A stretch of DNA of 64,000 nt from Diplolepis rosae (GCA_030998225.1 JAPYXD010000704.1:6944001-7008000); one strand, 5' to 3'; positions 43,003 through 55,430 are shown, numbered from the stretch's first letter. Numbers and translations are program-made. Notes: a model not told the origin generated them from the sequence alone.

Positions 43003-45492
43003 ATAAAAATCATTTATCAAACATATTATTTGTAAAAATTTATTCTAATCCAGTTTCGCAACTAGACACAATAACCGATAAAGTATATTGAAAATTCTCA
43101 ATTTTAAAGTTGAAATAACAGGTAAATGTCTTTAAAAAATTTTTTACTTTCAATATTTGTAATATATATCTTAATATATATATATATGTAAATTTCTGCT
43201 GGTAATAAAAAGTAATATTTAGTACCATGTGAATTTAGTTGTGGACAAAAATCTCAAATTTACACTTAGAATAGGTGGTGAAAAATTTTTTGTGAAAAGT
43301 ATTAGACACACAACCTTATACAGGGCAGACATAAATATAATCTTTATGAAATTAATTTATCATTTTATAACTACTAAAATAATAATCTCAGTACAGTCTT
43401 TATAAGCACGCCACATAAAAGTGTTCGTGAATTCAAATTAAAAAGGAACCCATCAAACTCTAAAGTATTAGTTGCAAAAAAAGCAATGTCTGTTTATTTT
43501 CTTCAATTTTTTTTCTACATTTGTATGAATATTTCTAATTAAATTTGAATTATTTCAAAAGGTGTATGAAATTATTATGAAAAAAGTCTGAACTAACTAT
43601 TTCACAGGTTTTCAATTATAACCTAAAAAATGTGCGATTCATCAAGGGGTAAAAATTTCCTAACTCGTTTTACGCGTGAGGATTGTATTTTTTGTTAAAA
43701 ATATAAGTCAGGTGGAAACGTAAACCGCTTTTATTTTAAAAGCATTTCATTAATTCCAAGTTGTTACGCTATTCTCGCCGAAATTCACTTCAATAAATAG
43801 CATATTTTTAAAAGCACGTTTTTTGGGATAAAATGTGTTATAATTTAAGTTTTAGATACATTTATTCACCTTTTACTTCACTTTCAGGAAAGCGTGAAAT
43901 CCCTAATGAGTAATAAGAATCATAATTCCAAAAAAATACAATAACAAAACTAATCACTTTATATTTGTAAATTCCTGAGTACTGCGCAGTAGATTAATAC
44001 ATCCATTCAAGACATGTCGCGTCTGACTAAACCCGAACTTACTCTACTTATACCTCCAACATGAAATACAATTACCACTTGAATAATGAATCTAATACAT
44101 TGTTTTTCTGCTTGAAACATAGATTTTTTCTTTATGATGATTTATAAATCTAGCAGTTTCTTCATACCAGACTTTCATTAAAAGCAAACTTTTCATTTAA
44201 GAGAAAAGTATGACTTTCTATAATATTTCTAATCTAACCTAGTACCATGTTTGCATAACTGCAAAGTCTAGAGCGTTGTTTTAAGGTACTTAATTATACT
44301 ACAGCAATGAATTTCACTTCACTTTCTACTAGGAGATAATTCTCATTAAAATTCTAATATTTGAACGCCATAGTTGTGAAGATATTACATATATCGCTTT
44401 ATGAACGACGACCTGATATAACCCAGTTAAGAATGCCATTATATTATATTAACCTATTATTAATATATGTATAGTGAACTTCTTAAACAAACCAAGAAGC
44501 AATAAAGGTAAAATCATCCAGAAAAGTCTGATTGAATTTTGGTTGAGCCAACTCAATTTATACATTGCCATGCAATTAACTAAGCCTTTGTTTTAATTAA
44601 ATTTTGTAGTAGTGTACATTTAATTGAACCAACTGGAGTTTTTATTTACTTCAACTTTAGTTTGTTCGTTGATTTAAGGAGACAAGGCAGTAAAAAATCG
44701 ATTATTTTAAATTTAAGTTTTCGATAGTAATGCTACATGGAGAAAATTATTTGGTTGAGTTGAGTAAAATAAATTCTGGTAATCTTTAATAGAAAACCAA
44801 AAAAAGTGAGAATTTAACATACAATCTTATAAAAAGTAATTGAACAGTAAAGGATCAAAATTTTGAAGGCCACCGAGGAAATTCATACCTAATAACTATC
44901 GTCTAAGATACAATTTCTTCCAATGAAAAATTAAATAAATTATTTAAAAACTGAATTGAAATACCTAAAAGTTTTTAATAATCTAATTTTTATAATTTGT
45001 ACTTTCATAAAGAAATAACTTATGTGCAAATAAATTGTAAATTAATTTTAAACATTCTATAAGGAAAATAGAATTTTGTTTATTAAAAAATGGTTAAAAT
45101 ATTAAGTGTTAAATAATTTAGTAAACTATTTACACTAAAATTCATTTGGATTCTAATGTAACTATTGAATATAATTTTTTTATTTACAATTCAAAATAAA
45201 TAAAAATTAACCTTTTTTGAATGTATTTGGATATTAATATTTAAAGTAAATGGAATGGTGGATAAAGAGTAACTTATTAGCATGTTAGGTGGTAGGAAAC
45301 GAATTGAAGAAAGTGAACAAAAGCTCGCCAATGAATTCTAAAGTTCCACACAAAATAGTTGGGATAGTATTCAAACTCACACTAAACTTTTATTGAGATT
45401 TGGTTTCAACTGTACAATAGTATAATGTAATAAATGACATTTTTTTCGAAAAGATTCACAAAAATCTTTCATTCTTTGACTTATTTTAAATG
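43003..45492. other. AT-rich DNA, no gene recognised
   Basis: There is a short (TA)n run near 43170 and no frame of interest. It is consistent with intronic or intergenic sequence. Confidence 0.45.
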
Positions 45493-45637
45493 AATAGTAT
45501 ATTACATTACAAGGGGCGAAACAGAGCGATTGCATGAGTGTGAAGTTTGCTCTGCCCGAGTGAAACGAGGGCTGCAATCACACGAAATGCTTTCGCTGTG
45601 TTTTGTTTCGAGTAATGTATACTATTTTTCATAGCAA
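45493..45637. mobile_element. AATAGTATA palindromic mini-element, divergent copy
   Basis: The ends AATAGTATATTACATTACAA and GAGTAATGTATACTATT match those of the elements at 13852 and 14541. The centre is different: GCCCGAGTGAAACGAGGGC instead of GCCCGAGGCGAAGCCGAGGG, but again a GC-rich hairpin. Termini are therefore conserved while the core has changed. Confidence 0.7.
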
Positions 45638-45669
45638 CTCTTTTGAGAATCTGATTGGCTGTAACTGTG

Positions 45670-45729
45670 GAGCGGGTTGAAACAGCGACTTTCAACCCTA
45701 GGGTTGAAAATCATAGTTTCAACCCGCTC
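45670..45729. repeat. Nested perfect palindrome
   Basis: GAGCGGGTTGAAAC (45670-45683) pairs with GTTTCAACCCGCTC (45716-45729). The perfect 20 bp palindrome TTTCAACCCTAGGGTTGAAA lies between them at 45690-45709. All three share the word GGTTGAAA. It begins about 30 bp after the AATAGTATA mini-element. Confidence 0.9.
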
Positions 45730-47794
45730 TACAGGTACCGAAAATCGAATTTTCAAAGGAGGCGCTATGAAAAGATTTATACTCTGCAGTTGAAAAATTA
45801 AAATATTTTTTCAGAATGAATTTCACTCAAATTTAGGTGAAAGATTCAATTATTTTAGGTAACTTTATGTCGAAATGTTTGCAAAAATTACACTCCTCAT
45901 GTTAATTATTACACTACTAAATTTTTACTCTACGCTTTGAAAGTTTACTTAACTGCTTGAGTATTATTTAGAACTTGTTTTTTAATGAACGCGCAAAATT
46001 ATTTTAAAATTTCCCCAAATGTCTCTATGTCCCCGTTTTCCTCAACATTTGGGTAATGTTTCGTCAATAAATTTTCTCCGTGTATCTAGGAATAAAATCT
46101 CAAAATTTTAGAGCGTTATAATTAAAAATGAAGATTTAGGAGCGAAATCCCTTTATATATACTCTGTGTATAATATTATACAAACATTTACATCTACATT
46201 TCTATGTACTAAACTCGAAGCCTTTGTATTAAAAGTTTTCGTTAGCCGACTTCTGAAAGGTTCATCAGTTGTTTTTGAGTACTTGGTCAAAACAGTACGC
46301 CAATCTTATTATGCCCCCGAGGCTTGGATTGACTTGAGATTTTTTTGTATTTATTTTATATATTTTTATTCAAAAATACTCGTTATTTTCGAAATTGACC
46401 AATTTTTATGTGCCATTATTATATATTTTTTAAAATTGTTTTTGATACTGTTTTTTGAGAATGAATTGTAGGGAAACCAATAATGCAATTGAGGTGCGGT
46501 TTTTTGCATTTAACTTATTTATTTATATACTTTCAACAAAAATTTTACTGAAATTTTACTGCCTCCAATTTGACCGTGATTTGACCTTAAAATATCCCTT
46601 ACGAAAAATGTATACCAAAACGGTTGACACGATTTACCTCATGAAAGTCGTCTGAAACAAAAAAACCAAAATGATTCAGTTTTTTATGCCTTTGGCTATC
46701 GTTTAACACAAGGAATTTTAAAAATTTGAAAATTTCAGGAAATACTGAACAAACAAGAAAAAAAATTCTATGTTTTCAAGGTCAAGAACAGCTGCAAAAA
46801 TTCTTAAAATCGAAAAAATCCAAAAAGCTCGTGTCAGACGATAGCGACATGTTTTTCACAAATTTTGATATATGACTTTAGTTAATTGATCAATTACTTT
46901 TCGAGATATCATGTCAACCAGTTACAAAAACGCAACTTTTGGGAAATCGCATTTAAAAATCGATTTTTTTGAACCAACAAGGTCGAAGACCCCCATAAAG
47001 GACGTGTAGTAGTTTGTCTCATATTTAAGAAACAACTGAGTTCACTGATTTTTGGTTTCTACAGGTTTAATTGATAAATAATAAATATTTTTGGCTGCAA
47101 CTTTGTGAAACGGTAAAAAAGTATGAAAACGGAGTTAAAAATTACCTATTTTCAATTTTTTGGTTTCAAAAAATTATCATGTGGCTAAAACAGAAATTAA
47201 CTTTTTTTAATTATTCAAAAAAATTATAGGCAACTTATCTCCGCATTTTTGCTCTTTATCATTGCCCAAAGTTTCAGTGAAAAATATTTATTATTTTGGA
47301 CAACAACTTGTAGAAACGTTATTCAATAATTTTCCAATTATTAAAGTATCCCATACCCTTAATCTATTGAAAGTTCAATTAGCTCCACTAAATGACTGCA
47401 GATCACTGCAAAACCAAATAAAAATTTTTTTTTCGCGCTTGCTAAGCTATTGAAAATATATATAAAGAAGGACGGAAGATGTAATGAGTTTTCTGATTAC
47501 TATAACGGAAATTTAGATGATTTGTGGTATTTGGTTACTGGAATCAAAATGCATTGTTCAAATTGGCTTTGACTCTACATGTACATTTTCCACGAGTACG
47601 AATAATAATCGAATCGAATGTTAAAATTATGAAAGTTATCAAAGCAGGCCTCTTATGATAACCAGTAAATCTTGTAAAAAATACAGTATTTTTTTTTGGA
47701 ATTATCATTTGTTTGAAGCATGACAACCATCGTAATAATTGTTATTCAAACTTTTAGACGGTTACTGGGAACCTAAATTTTTCTGAGTAAATTT
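45730..47794. other. AT-rich DNA with part of a TTAA/ATCGATTT element
   Basis: At 46965-47005 the reverse strand reads CTTTATGGGGGTCTTCGACC, then GGTTCAAAAAAATCGATTTT, the same order as the ends of the TTAA elements at 13227 and 26730. The other end was not located. Open frames at 46166-46655 and 47262-47453 are AT-rich and unrecognised. Confidence 0.45.
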
Positions 47795-49350
47795 CTCATC
47801 GCTCGCAAGTTTGAGCGCGCCTAGGGCGCATGATTTGATCATCGCGCTTCGCGCTCCATTCTTTCTGGACCTCGCGCTTCGCGCTCGGTCTTGTGCTTTT
47901 CGCATACATTTAAGTTTATTTCTTATAATTTAATACTGAAGCTCAAACCAATTTTATAATATTAAAGATGATGTAAATTACTCAATTTCTCTAATTCACT
48001 AAATTTCTTTTTCAGTTTAAGTGAAACAGGAAATTCAATTTACTTAAGGTGGCTTGAGCGTTTTTGAAAAAAAATTACAGATTGCTCTGAAACTTAGAGA
48101 TTATCTTAATAAAATATGCTAGATTCATTTGGAAAAAAGAAATACCGTGGTTGACGATGTTAATGCCGAAAAAATCGCTAACGAAAAATGTCAGTTTAAC
48201 ACGTAGACTTATGGGATTCCTCATCAAAATCGGCGAAACTCCGGAACAAAACACAAGTCCCCATAAATCAAATATATAATAGCACTTTCGATTTCGAGGA
48301 ATCTATTAGTATTATAAAAGCAAAGAGTTGACGACTTCAATCAAGAGAAAATTTCAAGAAAAGTACAGAATATAAAAAACCGACTGGAGGTGAAACAAGA
48401 AAAATTTTTACTATCACTTTTTTCAGGGGACATTTCCGTGATTTCTTACCCTTCTACTCAGATGTAACTATAATACATAAAAATCAAAACATAAAATATA
48501 CATCCTGTCGAGAAATTTCTTGATAAGAATGTGTAGACCTCATTTAGGCAAATAATTTCTCTTCTAAACGTTTTTTATGTATCTCATATATTTTGTCTAA
48601 CAAATGGAATTCTTGAATTTTAATCGTATTTTTTGGAATTGAAACGAAAAGTATATGTTTTTTTCAGAAACTGTGTAAAACAAAGTTTGTATATCTTTTT
48701 GAAACGAACAACTTTGTATTCTTACGTTTTTTTCATATTTCACATATTATTGTTAAAAAATTGAATTTTAGATTTTCAATAGTTTTTTTTTTAAATTAAA
48801 AAGAAAAATATGCATCGTATGAAAAAATGTTATAATTCAAATTTGTAGGTCTTTATGTAGAAAATAATATTGTGTCATAACGTTTTTTCGTATCTCGTAT
48901 AATTTAATTGGAAAATGGAATTTTGATATTGACTTTTTTCAAGTTTTAATATGCTGTAACATTTCTAATTTTGATTTAATCGAAAAATGTTATGGGGATA
49001 ATTTGTAGAGATTTATGAGCACAATTAAAAACCAGTATTGGAATTTTTGATTTTTTCAAAAAGTTATTCTCAAAAACACAAAAGTAGTGCTCAATCCCTC
49101 AATTTTTATTGGATGTGGTTGGTTAACGAACTTGTGCTTACTTTTTCGGCTCCGATAAAGTGTGCCAAAGCTCAATTCAATCTGATAATTCTATCGAGAG
49201 TTATGCCGCACACGACCTACTACAGACAGACACTTTCGTGAAAACCGTTTTTTCTCATTCAGGGGCTCTCAAAACGTAAAGATTTGATGAAAATTTCGAA
49301 AATCACTTTTCACATGAAACCAATACCTTTTCATATGATGAGACTGTAAA
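47795..49350. mobile_element. TTCG-hairpin element, copy 2, with nested TTAA insertion
   Basis: CTCGCAAGTTTGAGCGCGCC, GCGCTTCGCGCTCC and GACCTCGCGCTTCGCGCTC repeat the left end of 22867-24279, here missing its first hairpins. From about 48480 to 49350 the sequence again follows copy 1 closely, ending with TTTTCATATGATGAGACTG. At 48044 a TTAAGGTGGCTTGAGCG segment of about 430 bp replaces the 21 bp palindrome of copy 1. No protein was recognised. Confidence 0.75.
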
Positions 49351-49500
49351 AATAGTTTTTTTTAAATAAATTTTTTTTCATAATTACAAACAATTCTGAC
49401 GAGACAAACTCGTCTTAGTGCATTTTATCTGATCTCACAAATTTTCAACTTGTTATCTCACTTTTTGCAGAAATGAGGTTACACAAATTGAAAATGCTGG

Positions 49501-49545
49501 TAAGGTCTAGTCACGTGATCCGGTTGGTCCATGGTCTAAAGTATA
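49501..49545. repeat. Solo end of the CACGTG-type TTAA MITE
   Basis: GTCTAGTCACGTGATCCGGT followed by TGGTCCATGGTCT matches the right end of the MITE family at 50113-50559. No partner end was found. Confidence 0.6.
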
Positions 49546-49605
49546 AAATTTGTATTATAAATGAAATTGACTTGACTCAACAAACTGATTTGGAACAGCT
49601 GAACA

Positions 49606-50018
49606 TTATTCGTTGAATTTTGTTTTATCAGTAATAAATTTGTCGTCGCTAAGCCACTCGGCTAGATCGGGGAAGGATGTTACCCCCTTAATGTCGTCGA
49701 TTTTGCTTCTGCCTCGGACACTATGAAGGGCGTCTGACCCTTTCCTGTTGAGGGTGATAAGCCCTCTCTCCAATCTTGAAATGTAGCCCTGAGAGCCTCC
49801 AGACGTGGGTTTGTCGATCAGGGGGTGGATGCAAAAAGTGACCGAAGCGCACCGATCAAGTGGGTGCTGTTTCTGATGGCCCTAATTCCTCGGTGATAGT
49901 CGAGGCGGTAGTCTCCATTATTTCTTTTGCAGCTGGTCACCGGATGACCGAAATTACCAGGAACTTCAACCGGGATGAAAAGTCGGTGATGGACTGTAAT
50001 TATGACAGCGCCTATATT
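49606..50018 (-). pseudogene. Unidentified decayed protein-coding island, frameshifted
   Basis: On the minus strand, 49881-49606 is open for 91 codons and reads like genuine protein: DKPTSGGSQGYISRLERGLI, then NRKGSDALHSVRGRSKIDDI, then a SFPDLAEWL segment before the stop. It has a heptad-like charged region and GC content well above its surroundings. Upstream, 50018-49821 is open in another frame (66 codons), so one base appears to have been gained or lost near the CCCCC run at about 49830. A third frame also looks partly coding there. No ATG starts either frame. It could be a fragment of an endogenous RNA-virus gene, of a retroelement, or of a host gene. I do not recognise the family. Confidence 0.5.
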
Positions 50019-50112
50019 TTAAGTATATTACATGTATTTTATTTGTTAAGTAGATTTAGTTTTAATTTATTTCAGACTTTATTCAAGTTTAGCAATTTTG
50101 TGGCTGTCATTA

Positions 50113-50559
50113 TTAAGGCCATGGACCAAGCAGGTCACGTGACAAAAATTATATGTTAATCCAACCATGTAAGATACATTTTTTTGTTTATAAGATATCT
50201 TGCTCAAAATTTGGTAAATGTATCAGAAAATAATAAGGAACGCCTGTTAACTTCGTTTCAGTAAAAATTCTGAAATTTATCTTATTTTATAATATAAAAC
50301 TGAGGTGTTATCACCAATTAGAGTTCTGTAACTACATTTCCATGAAGAATTAAATATCGTCTTGAAATGTTGAGAAATGAATCATAAGACATTTAGTTGT
50401 ATTTATTAGTAAAATTTCAAAACATTGTCATTTTAATAGACTTTGCCTATTTCCTAAATTTTGACCGATTTATTTCAATTAAGAACTTTACATATGGAGA
50501 AAAAAATCGATAGCCAGGGACTAAATTGGTCACCTGACCTGCATGGCCCATGGTCTTAA
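50113..50559. mobile_element. TTAA-flanked MITE with CACGTG termini, copy 2
   Basis: It starts TTAAGGCCATGGACCAAGCA then GGTCACGTGAC, and ends GGTCACCTGACCTGCATGG then CCATGGTCTTAA. The inverted termini are about 35 bp with TTAA at each side. The interior is AT-rich. It lies immediately beside the decayed coding island. Confidence 0.8.
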
Positions 50560-51786
50560 CGAGTGTCGACCAAGTGAATTAACCATAAACTTGACAACAG
50601 TTTATGAAAGTATATTCATATGATAAATAAATAATTTCAAAAAAATCAAATCCTTAGTTACATTTACCAAATTATTTTCGGTGGTGAAACTAAATTTATG
50701 CTTTGAACTAAACTTTTAAAATTTTACAAAGCATTATTGGAAATAAGGGCTAGCTGTAGCAATGAGTAATAAATAGTATTTGTAAACATTTGTTGTGAAT
50801 GAAATGTTTACATTTCACCCATTTGAAACTTCACATTATATCATGCATTCGCAAACTCAAAAGTAGATATCACATTTCAAATGTAAAAGTAGGTACTACA
50901 GTTTATACGTATTTGAACCAGAAAATGTAATTAAATTTTCATCTCTGTTTTTATAGTTCAGATCCGCGAACTCCTTAATTAAAAGTAAAATATATACCTT
51001 AAGTATAATATTAAAAGCTGAATTAAGTTCACAGGTTGAATTTTAAGGCAGAAAGTGTTTTTTGTAAAGGTAAAATATAATCTTAATGCATTTATATTTT
51101 TATATTTTCTTTATGCATCTAAGGAAAAAAATGAAGTTTTCATTTTCTGCACTAATCTTTATTTTGGAATTAAATACATTTTCACTGAAAATTGAGATTC
51201 TTTTGATATCAAACATAAAAATTATGAGAAAGGTTTACTTAGCTTACGCAGGAATTGTAATTTACAATTGATTTTTCGAAGACATTTTTTTTATAACTCT
51301 CTTATATTTATGAACGTTGTGAGGTAAGATTCGTAACACCTGAGATCGAAGTCGATTTCAATTTATGGACCTGGAAGCTCAGACTTTTACAAGATTGAAA
51401 AGCTCAGTCGATCGGTAGAACTTCTTCAAGCAATCAAGAAAATCACATGATATTTTCTCTTACGAAAAACAGGAATTCTCTCGATAGAAGACATAAAAAA
51501 CGTGGTAAGAAAATATAGTAGAGCATGTCGTCAACCATCCAGTTCATCTCTTTTTTTTGTCCACAGAATATATAATATATTTTTCTCTATCATGTTTATG
51601 ATATTCGATATAAGAACGAAAAGCTGTAAATATCCCGAACAAAATATTCAAAAATATAATAAATGCAAATGAGGGGTTTATATTCTCACAAAACTTACAA
51701 CTCTATCAATACACATTACCTTTTGAAGCAATTAAATTAATTTTCAAATTCAATTTGGAATAAGCTCATCAGAAAAGTTTATGATC
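50560..51786. other. AT-rich DNA, no gene recognised
   Basis: Short AT-rich frames only. No repeat family was identified. Confidence 0.45.
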
Positions 51787-52010
51787 TTAAGGTAGTTCAT
51801 CCACGAAGATTAGAAATTGGAAACGGTTAAATTGTAGAGAATCTTTTTCCTGAAAAAATAATCCGTGATTTATTAGAATTACATTATTTTTCGAAATGTG
51901 GTATGAAGCGACGAGAAAAAAAGTTCGGGTAAAAATAAAAATTTTTAAATACATTACTTTTTTATGTTTCAAACTTTTTTTATAATTTATTGTACGAAAA
52001 ACGTCCAATT
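51787..52010. repeat. Deleted half copy of the GGTAGTTC palindromic MITE
   Basis: The terminus TTAAGGTAGTTCATCCACGA is present and then joins directly to the second-arm sequence AAATTGGAAACGGTTAAATT and TGGTATGAAGCGACGAGAA. About 400 bp have been lost and the other terminus is missing. Confidence 0.75.
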
Positions 52011-53004
52011 AACATTTCTGCCTCATTTCATAATTTAATTCGTTGGTGGGGAATTATCTCTTAAGTTCATTAAAGGCTATTCATCAAATGTTTGAAACAC
52101 TTTTTATTTTCATGAGGAGAAATATAAAGTAATAAATGTCAGCATGGAAATAAATTGGTTTGAATACTTTTCAAAATTATTCTTTGACGTGCTATGATAC
52201 AATTTATGCAAATAATGGAACTTTTTACTCCTTATATGAACGTTACCTGCATAAATTATATCCAGTACAATTTTATGAAAAATAGACGTTTAGAAAGCTT
52301 AGGGTAAATAGAAATATTTCAAAAATCCAAATTTAGTATTCTGAAAGCTCTCTTGTGTCACAGACATGATAGTGCAGTTAAGTGAGGCTAGTTTCGTGAG
52401 GGGAAACGTTATTCGTACGTCACTATGATGGTCAACAAATTGACGTAACCACGCTCGTCCTTCCAAACGTCAACTCGCTAAATATTTACCCAGAATCTAC
52501 AAGTACGTGGCTCATATGAACTTTAATAAGTGGATGCCATGAGGGTCAACAAAGTAAAGACATTATTTTACATAAGAGGGTTTGATTGTATGATTCCCAT
52601 TTTAAAAATGACAGGAATTGTATCCAGATCTGACGAATGAACCAAATACAAATTACTTCGAATTACATTTGACAAAGAAAATTAGGCTTTGCAAGAAGTA
52701 ATTAACAGATATTAAAATTTTGAATATTCTCAACTACTTTTGAAGAATTTAAATGAAAAATTGGCCTTTGTTTTCTTTACAAAGTGTTCATCAATACCTT
52801 TACATTTCAAATCTTCAAAATTCCTAAATAACAAATATTTACTATTGAAATTCTAATTCGAACTTAGGGAAGATTTGAAACAAAGTTGGAGATGAAATGA
52901 AGATGATAATGAATCATTTTAATCTGCTTGAATAAGCTGTGCAGTCCAATTAAAATTTTTTTTTTAAGAATCAGAAACATGGTCTTATAATTCATTTGCT
53001 TTAG
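52011..53004. other. AT-rich DNA, no gene recognised
   Basis: A less AT-rich patch at 52380-52530 has ACGTCA/TGACGT words (GTACGTCACTATGATGG, AAATTGACGTAACCACG) and no frame. Confidence 0.4.
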
Positions 53005-53175
53005 TGTTATCGACTAACACAGCTCATTTCAGAATTAAAGCTAAGCAAGCATAGCCTGACGTATACTACAATCGTCAATCGTTTAGATAGGGCAACAAGC
53101 CGTGACATCAGGGCGAAAGTGATGCTTTTTAGGACTGCGCATGGGCGAGACGTCGACGCCGGGCGTCGGTATTGA
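53005..53175 (+). pseudogene. Unidentified 56-codon coding-like island
   Basis: The plus-strand frame between two stops reads ELKLSKHSLTYTTIVNRLDR and then ATSRDIRAKVMLFRTAHGRD. It uses GC-ending codons, unlike adjacent DNA, and has no initiating ATG at the start. It is probably a fragment of a transposon or viral gene. The reverse frame (53007-53210) is less protein-like. Confidence 0.35.
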
Positions 53176-53297
53176 GTGGCCACTACATAATGTGTTAAAT
53201 CGAAGCACAAAGCGAAACTGCTCCAAATTTCCTTTCCCCTTATGAAAAACGTTAATTTTAAAAATTAATATATTGTTTTATGATTCATGTATACTCT

Positions 53298-53970
53298 TTA
53301 AGGTAGTTCGTTCACGAAAATTAGACCTTAGGCAAAAATAGATAATTTTACTTTCAAGAATAGCAATATTATTATTGAAGGGCTAATTTGAAAAAGAAAA
53401 GATTCTTTTCCATGAAAAAAATTTGAAACACAAAAAAATAATTTTATTAATACATTTTATTTTTGCCCAAACTTATTTTCATATCGCTTCGAGCCATATT
53501 TTTAAAAATGATGCGATTCTAATAAATCACGGTTTATTTTTTTAGGAAAAATATTCTCTACAACTTGACCGTTTCCAATTTTTAAAAATGAATTATTTAA
53601 TGGCTGAAATCATAAAAAACCAATTTTTCAAAACAAAATTTTTATAAACAAATTGCTGTATTTCATAATAATTAATTCATTTTTAAAAATTCAAAACGGT
53701 CAAGTTGTTGAGAATCTGTTTCCTAAAAAAATGAATCGTGATTTATTAGAATCGCATCATTTTTAAAAATTTGGCTCGAAGCGATAAGAAAATAAGTTTG
53801 GGCAAAAATAAAATGTATTAATAAAATTATTTTTTTGTGTTTCAAATTTTTTTCATGGAAAAGAATCTTTTCTTTTTCAAATTAGCCCTTCAATAATAAT
53901 ATTGCTATTCTTGAAAGTAAAATTATCTATTTTTGCCTAAGGTCTAATTTTCGTGAACGAACTACCTTAA
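53298..53970. mobile_element. Palindromic TTAA MITE (GGTAGTTC family), copy 3, best preserved
   Basis: It begins TTAAGGTAGTTCGTTCACGA and ends TCGTGAACGAACTACCTTAA. The arms are near-perfect inverse copies over the full 673 bp, including GGCTAATTTGAAAAAGAAAA at the left and its inverse near the right. The perfect ends and low arm divergence mark this as the youngest of the five copies. Confidence 0.88.
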
Positions 53971-54546
53971 CCGATGCGTACAATTTATGAAAATTCATTT
54001 CAGCATGTAAATTTAATTGTAGAATAATTTATTAATCAAATTATCAATGATCAGCAATCAAAATTTATGTGGACATTCGATGAAGATAAAAATGCATAAA
54101 ACCAAGATTCCAACATTCCTCAATTTTTTGGTTGGAAGACGAATTCTTTTATCGTTACGCAAGATTTTACGACGTACTTATTTTTCTCGTCTATATCACA
54201 TATCAGAGTAAACAAATTTTATTTTTCGCTCAATTCCTATGGGATCAGTAATAAAGAGACATTTTTAAAAATTTAAATTTTACTGTATGAAAATGTATAT
54301 CAAAGCAGGGACCGAAACATACTATTTATATAATTTTTTCACCGTAAATGGTAGTTCTGAGATATTCATAAACGCGTGAGTTATTCTGAAATCCACAACA
54401 TCAGAAGTTTAGATTATTTATGTTTAAATACGAAATCTTGAAATGATATTGTTTCGCATTTAAATGCAGGCTGGTAACGTCATTATCCGTCAAATTTTTT
54501 AGAAATCCTAGTGTCAAATTTTAATTACTATAAATAAAATAAAATG
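53971..54546. other. AT-rich DNA, no gene recognised
   Basis: No repeats or frames of interest. Confidence 0.45.
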
Positions 54547-54716
54547 TACTTGATCGAAAAGCATAATTAGTTGGCTTTATCCAACAAAGTTGACTTGAAC
54601 TGAATAAAAATTACTTGATAAAAAAGAAACATATTTGATCAATGTAAACTTTAATCAAATAGAATCAATTCATTTGTTAAACAGAGCTAACTAATTATAC
54701 TCTTGGATTACTAAGA
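54547..54716. mobile_element. MITE with AGCATAATTAGTTGGC termini, copy 2
   Basis: TACTTGATCGAAAAGCATAA then TTAGTTGGC mirrors GCTAACTAATTATACTCTTG at the right. It is related to 36109-36254, with a different centre. Confidence 0.75.
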
Positions 54717-55430
54717 GTATTTTTCAAAATGAATATGAAGAAAATTGTAAAAGTTATGTTAATATTGTGTATATTGATTCAATAAAAGATTTAATCTACA
54801 TTGATTATAAATATAATGCATCTGCTTTTAGTTCATCCCTCATAGAACTATCGATTTTTTTTTGTAGTGAGTTTTCCGCAAGATCCCTTTTGACCAAGTC
54901 AACCAATCAGAACGATTAGAGTCGAGAGGATTAACAATTTATAAATTACGGACTCCAGGTCGCCTATTCAAGCTGAGGACGTTCTAAGTTTAAATATGTT
55001 TACAAGCTCACAGCTTTCAAGTCCATCCACATCTTGTTGTCTATAGTGTGGTGTGTTTAGTGTTCGTGTCTGATGCATCCTTGACCACGTTCAACGATTA
55101 CGGACATGTTCATACATCCATTTTTAATACTATGTTAAACAGCTGTCTGATCTAAATAATTAAGTATGTTGGCCAACGCACGTGAATGGACTCAACGTTT
55201 AATTTACATTTTGGTGTATGTTTTGCACCATAAAGAAGTTATACGATGCATGTGTTAAAGTTCATTAAAATGCATGCTTAATTCAAACAAGACACTTATT
55301 GTTCATCAAAAAAATATAAATTTATTTAAAATATAGGTAAAACTAATTTTTACAATCGGTGTTAACAGAACTTAATTTGGTTTAACAACGGTGTTATTAA
55401 TTCAGATGCTTCGAAACATTACAGCAAGAG
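54717..55430. other. Mixed-composition DNA, no gene recognised
   Basis: A stretch at 54880-55130 is less AT-rich (ACTCCAGGTCGCCTATTCAA, ATCCTTGACCACGTTCAACG) and repeat-free. It could be an untranslated exon or regulatory DNA upstream of the frame at 55483. Nothing decisive is seen. Confidence 0.35.

Noticed and set aside
42619..43035. Open frames of 97 and 60 codons on opposite strands
   Set aside because: They are the two arms of a palindromic MITE.
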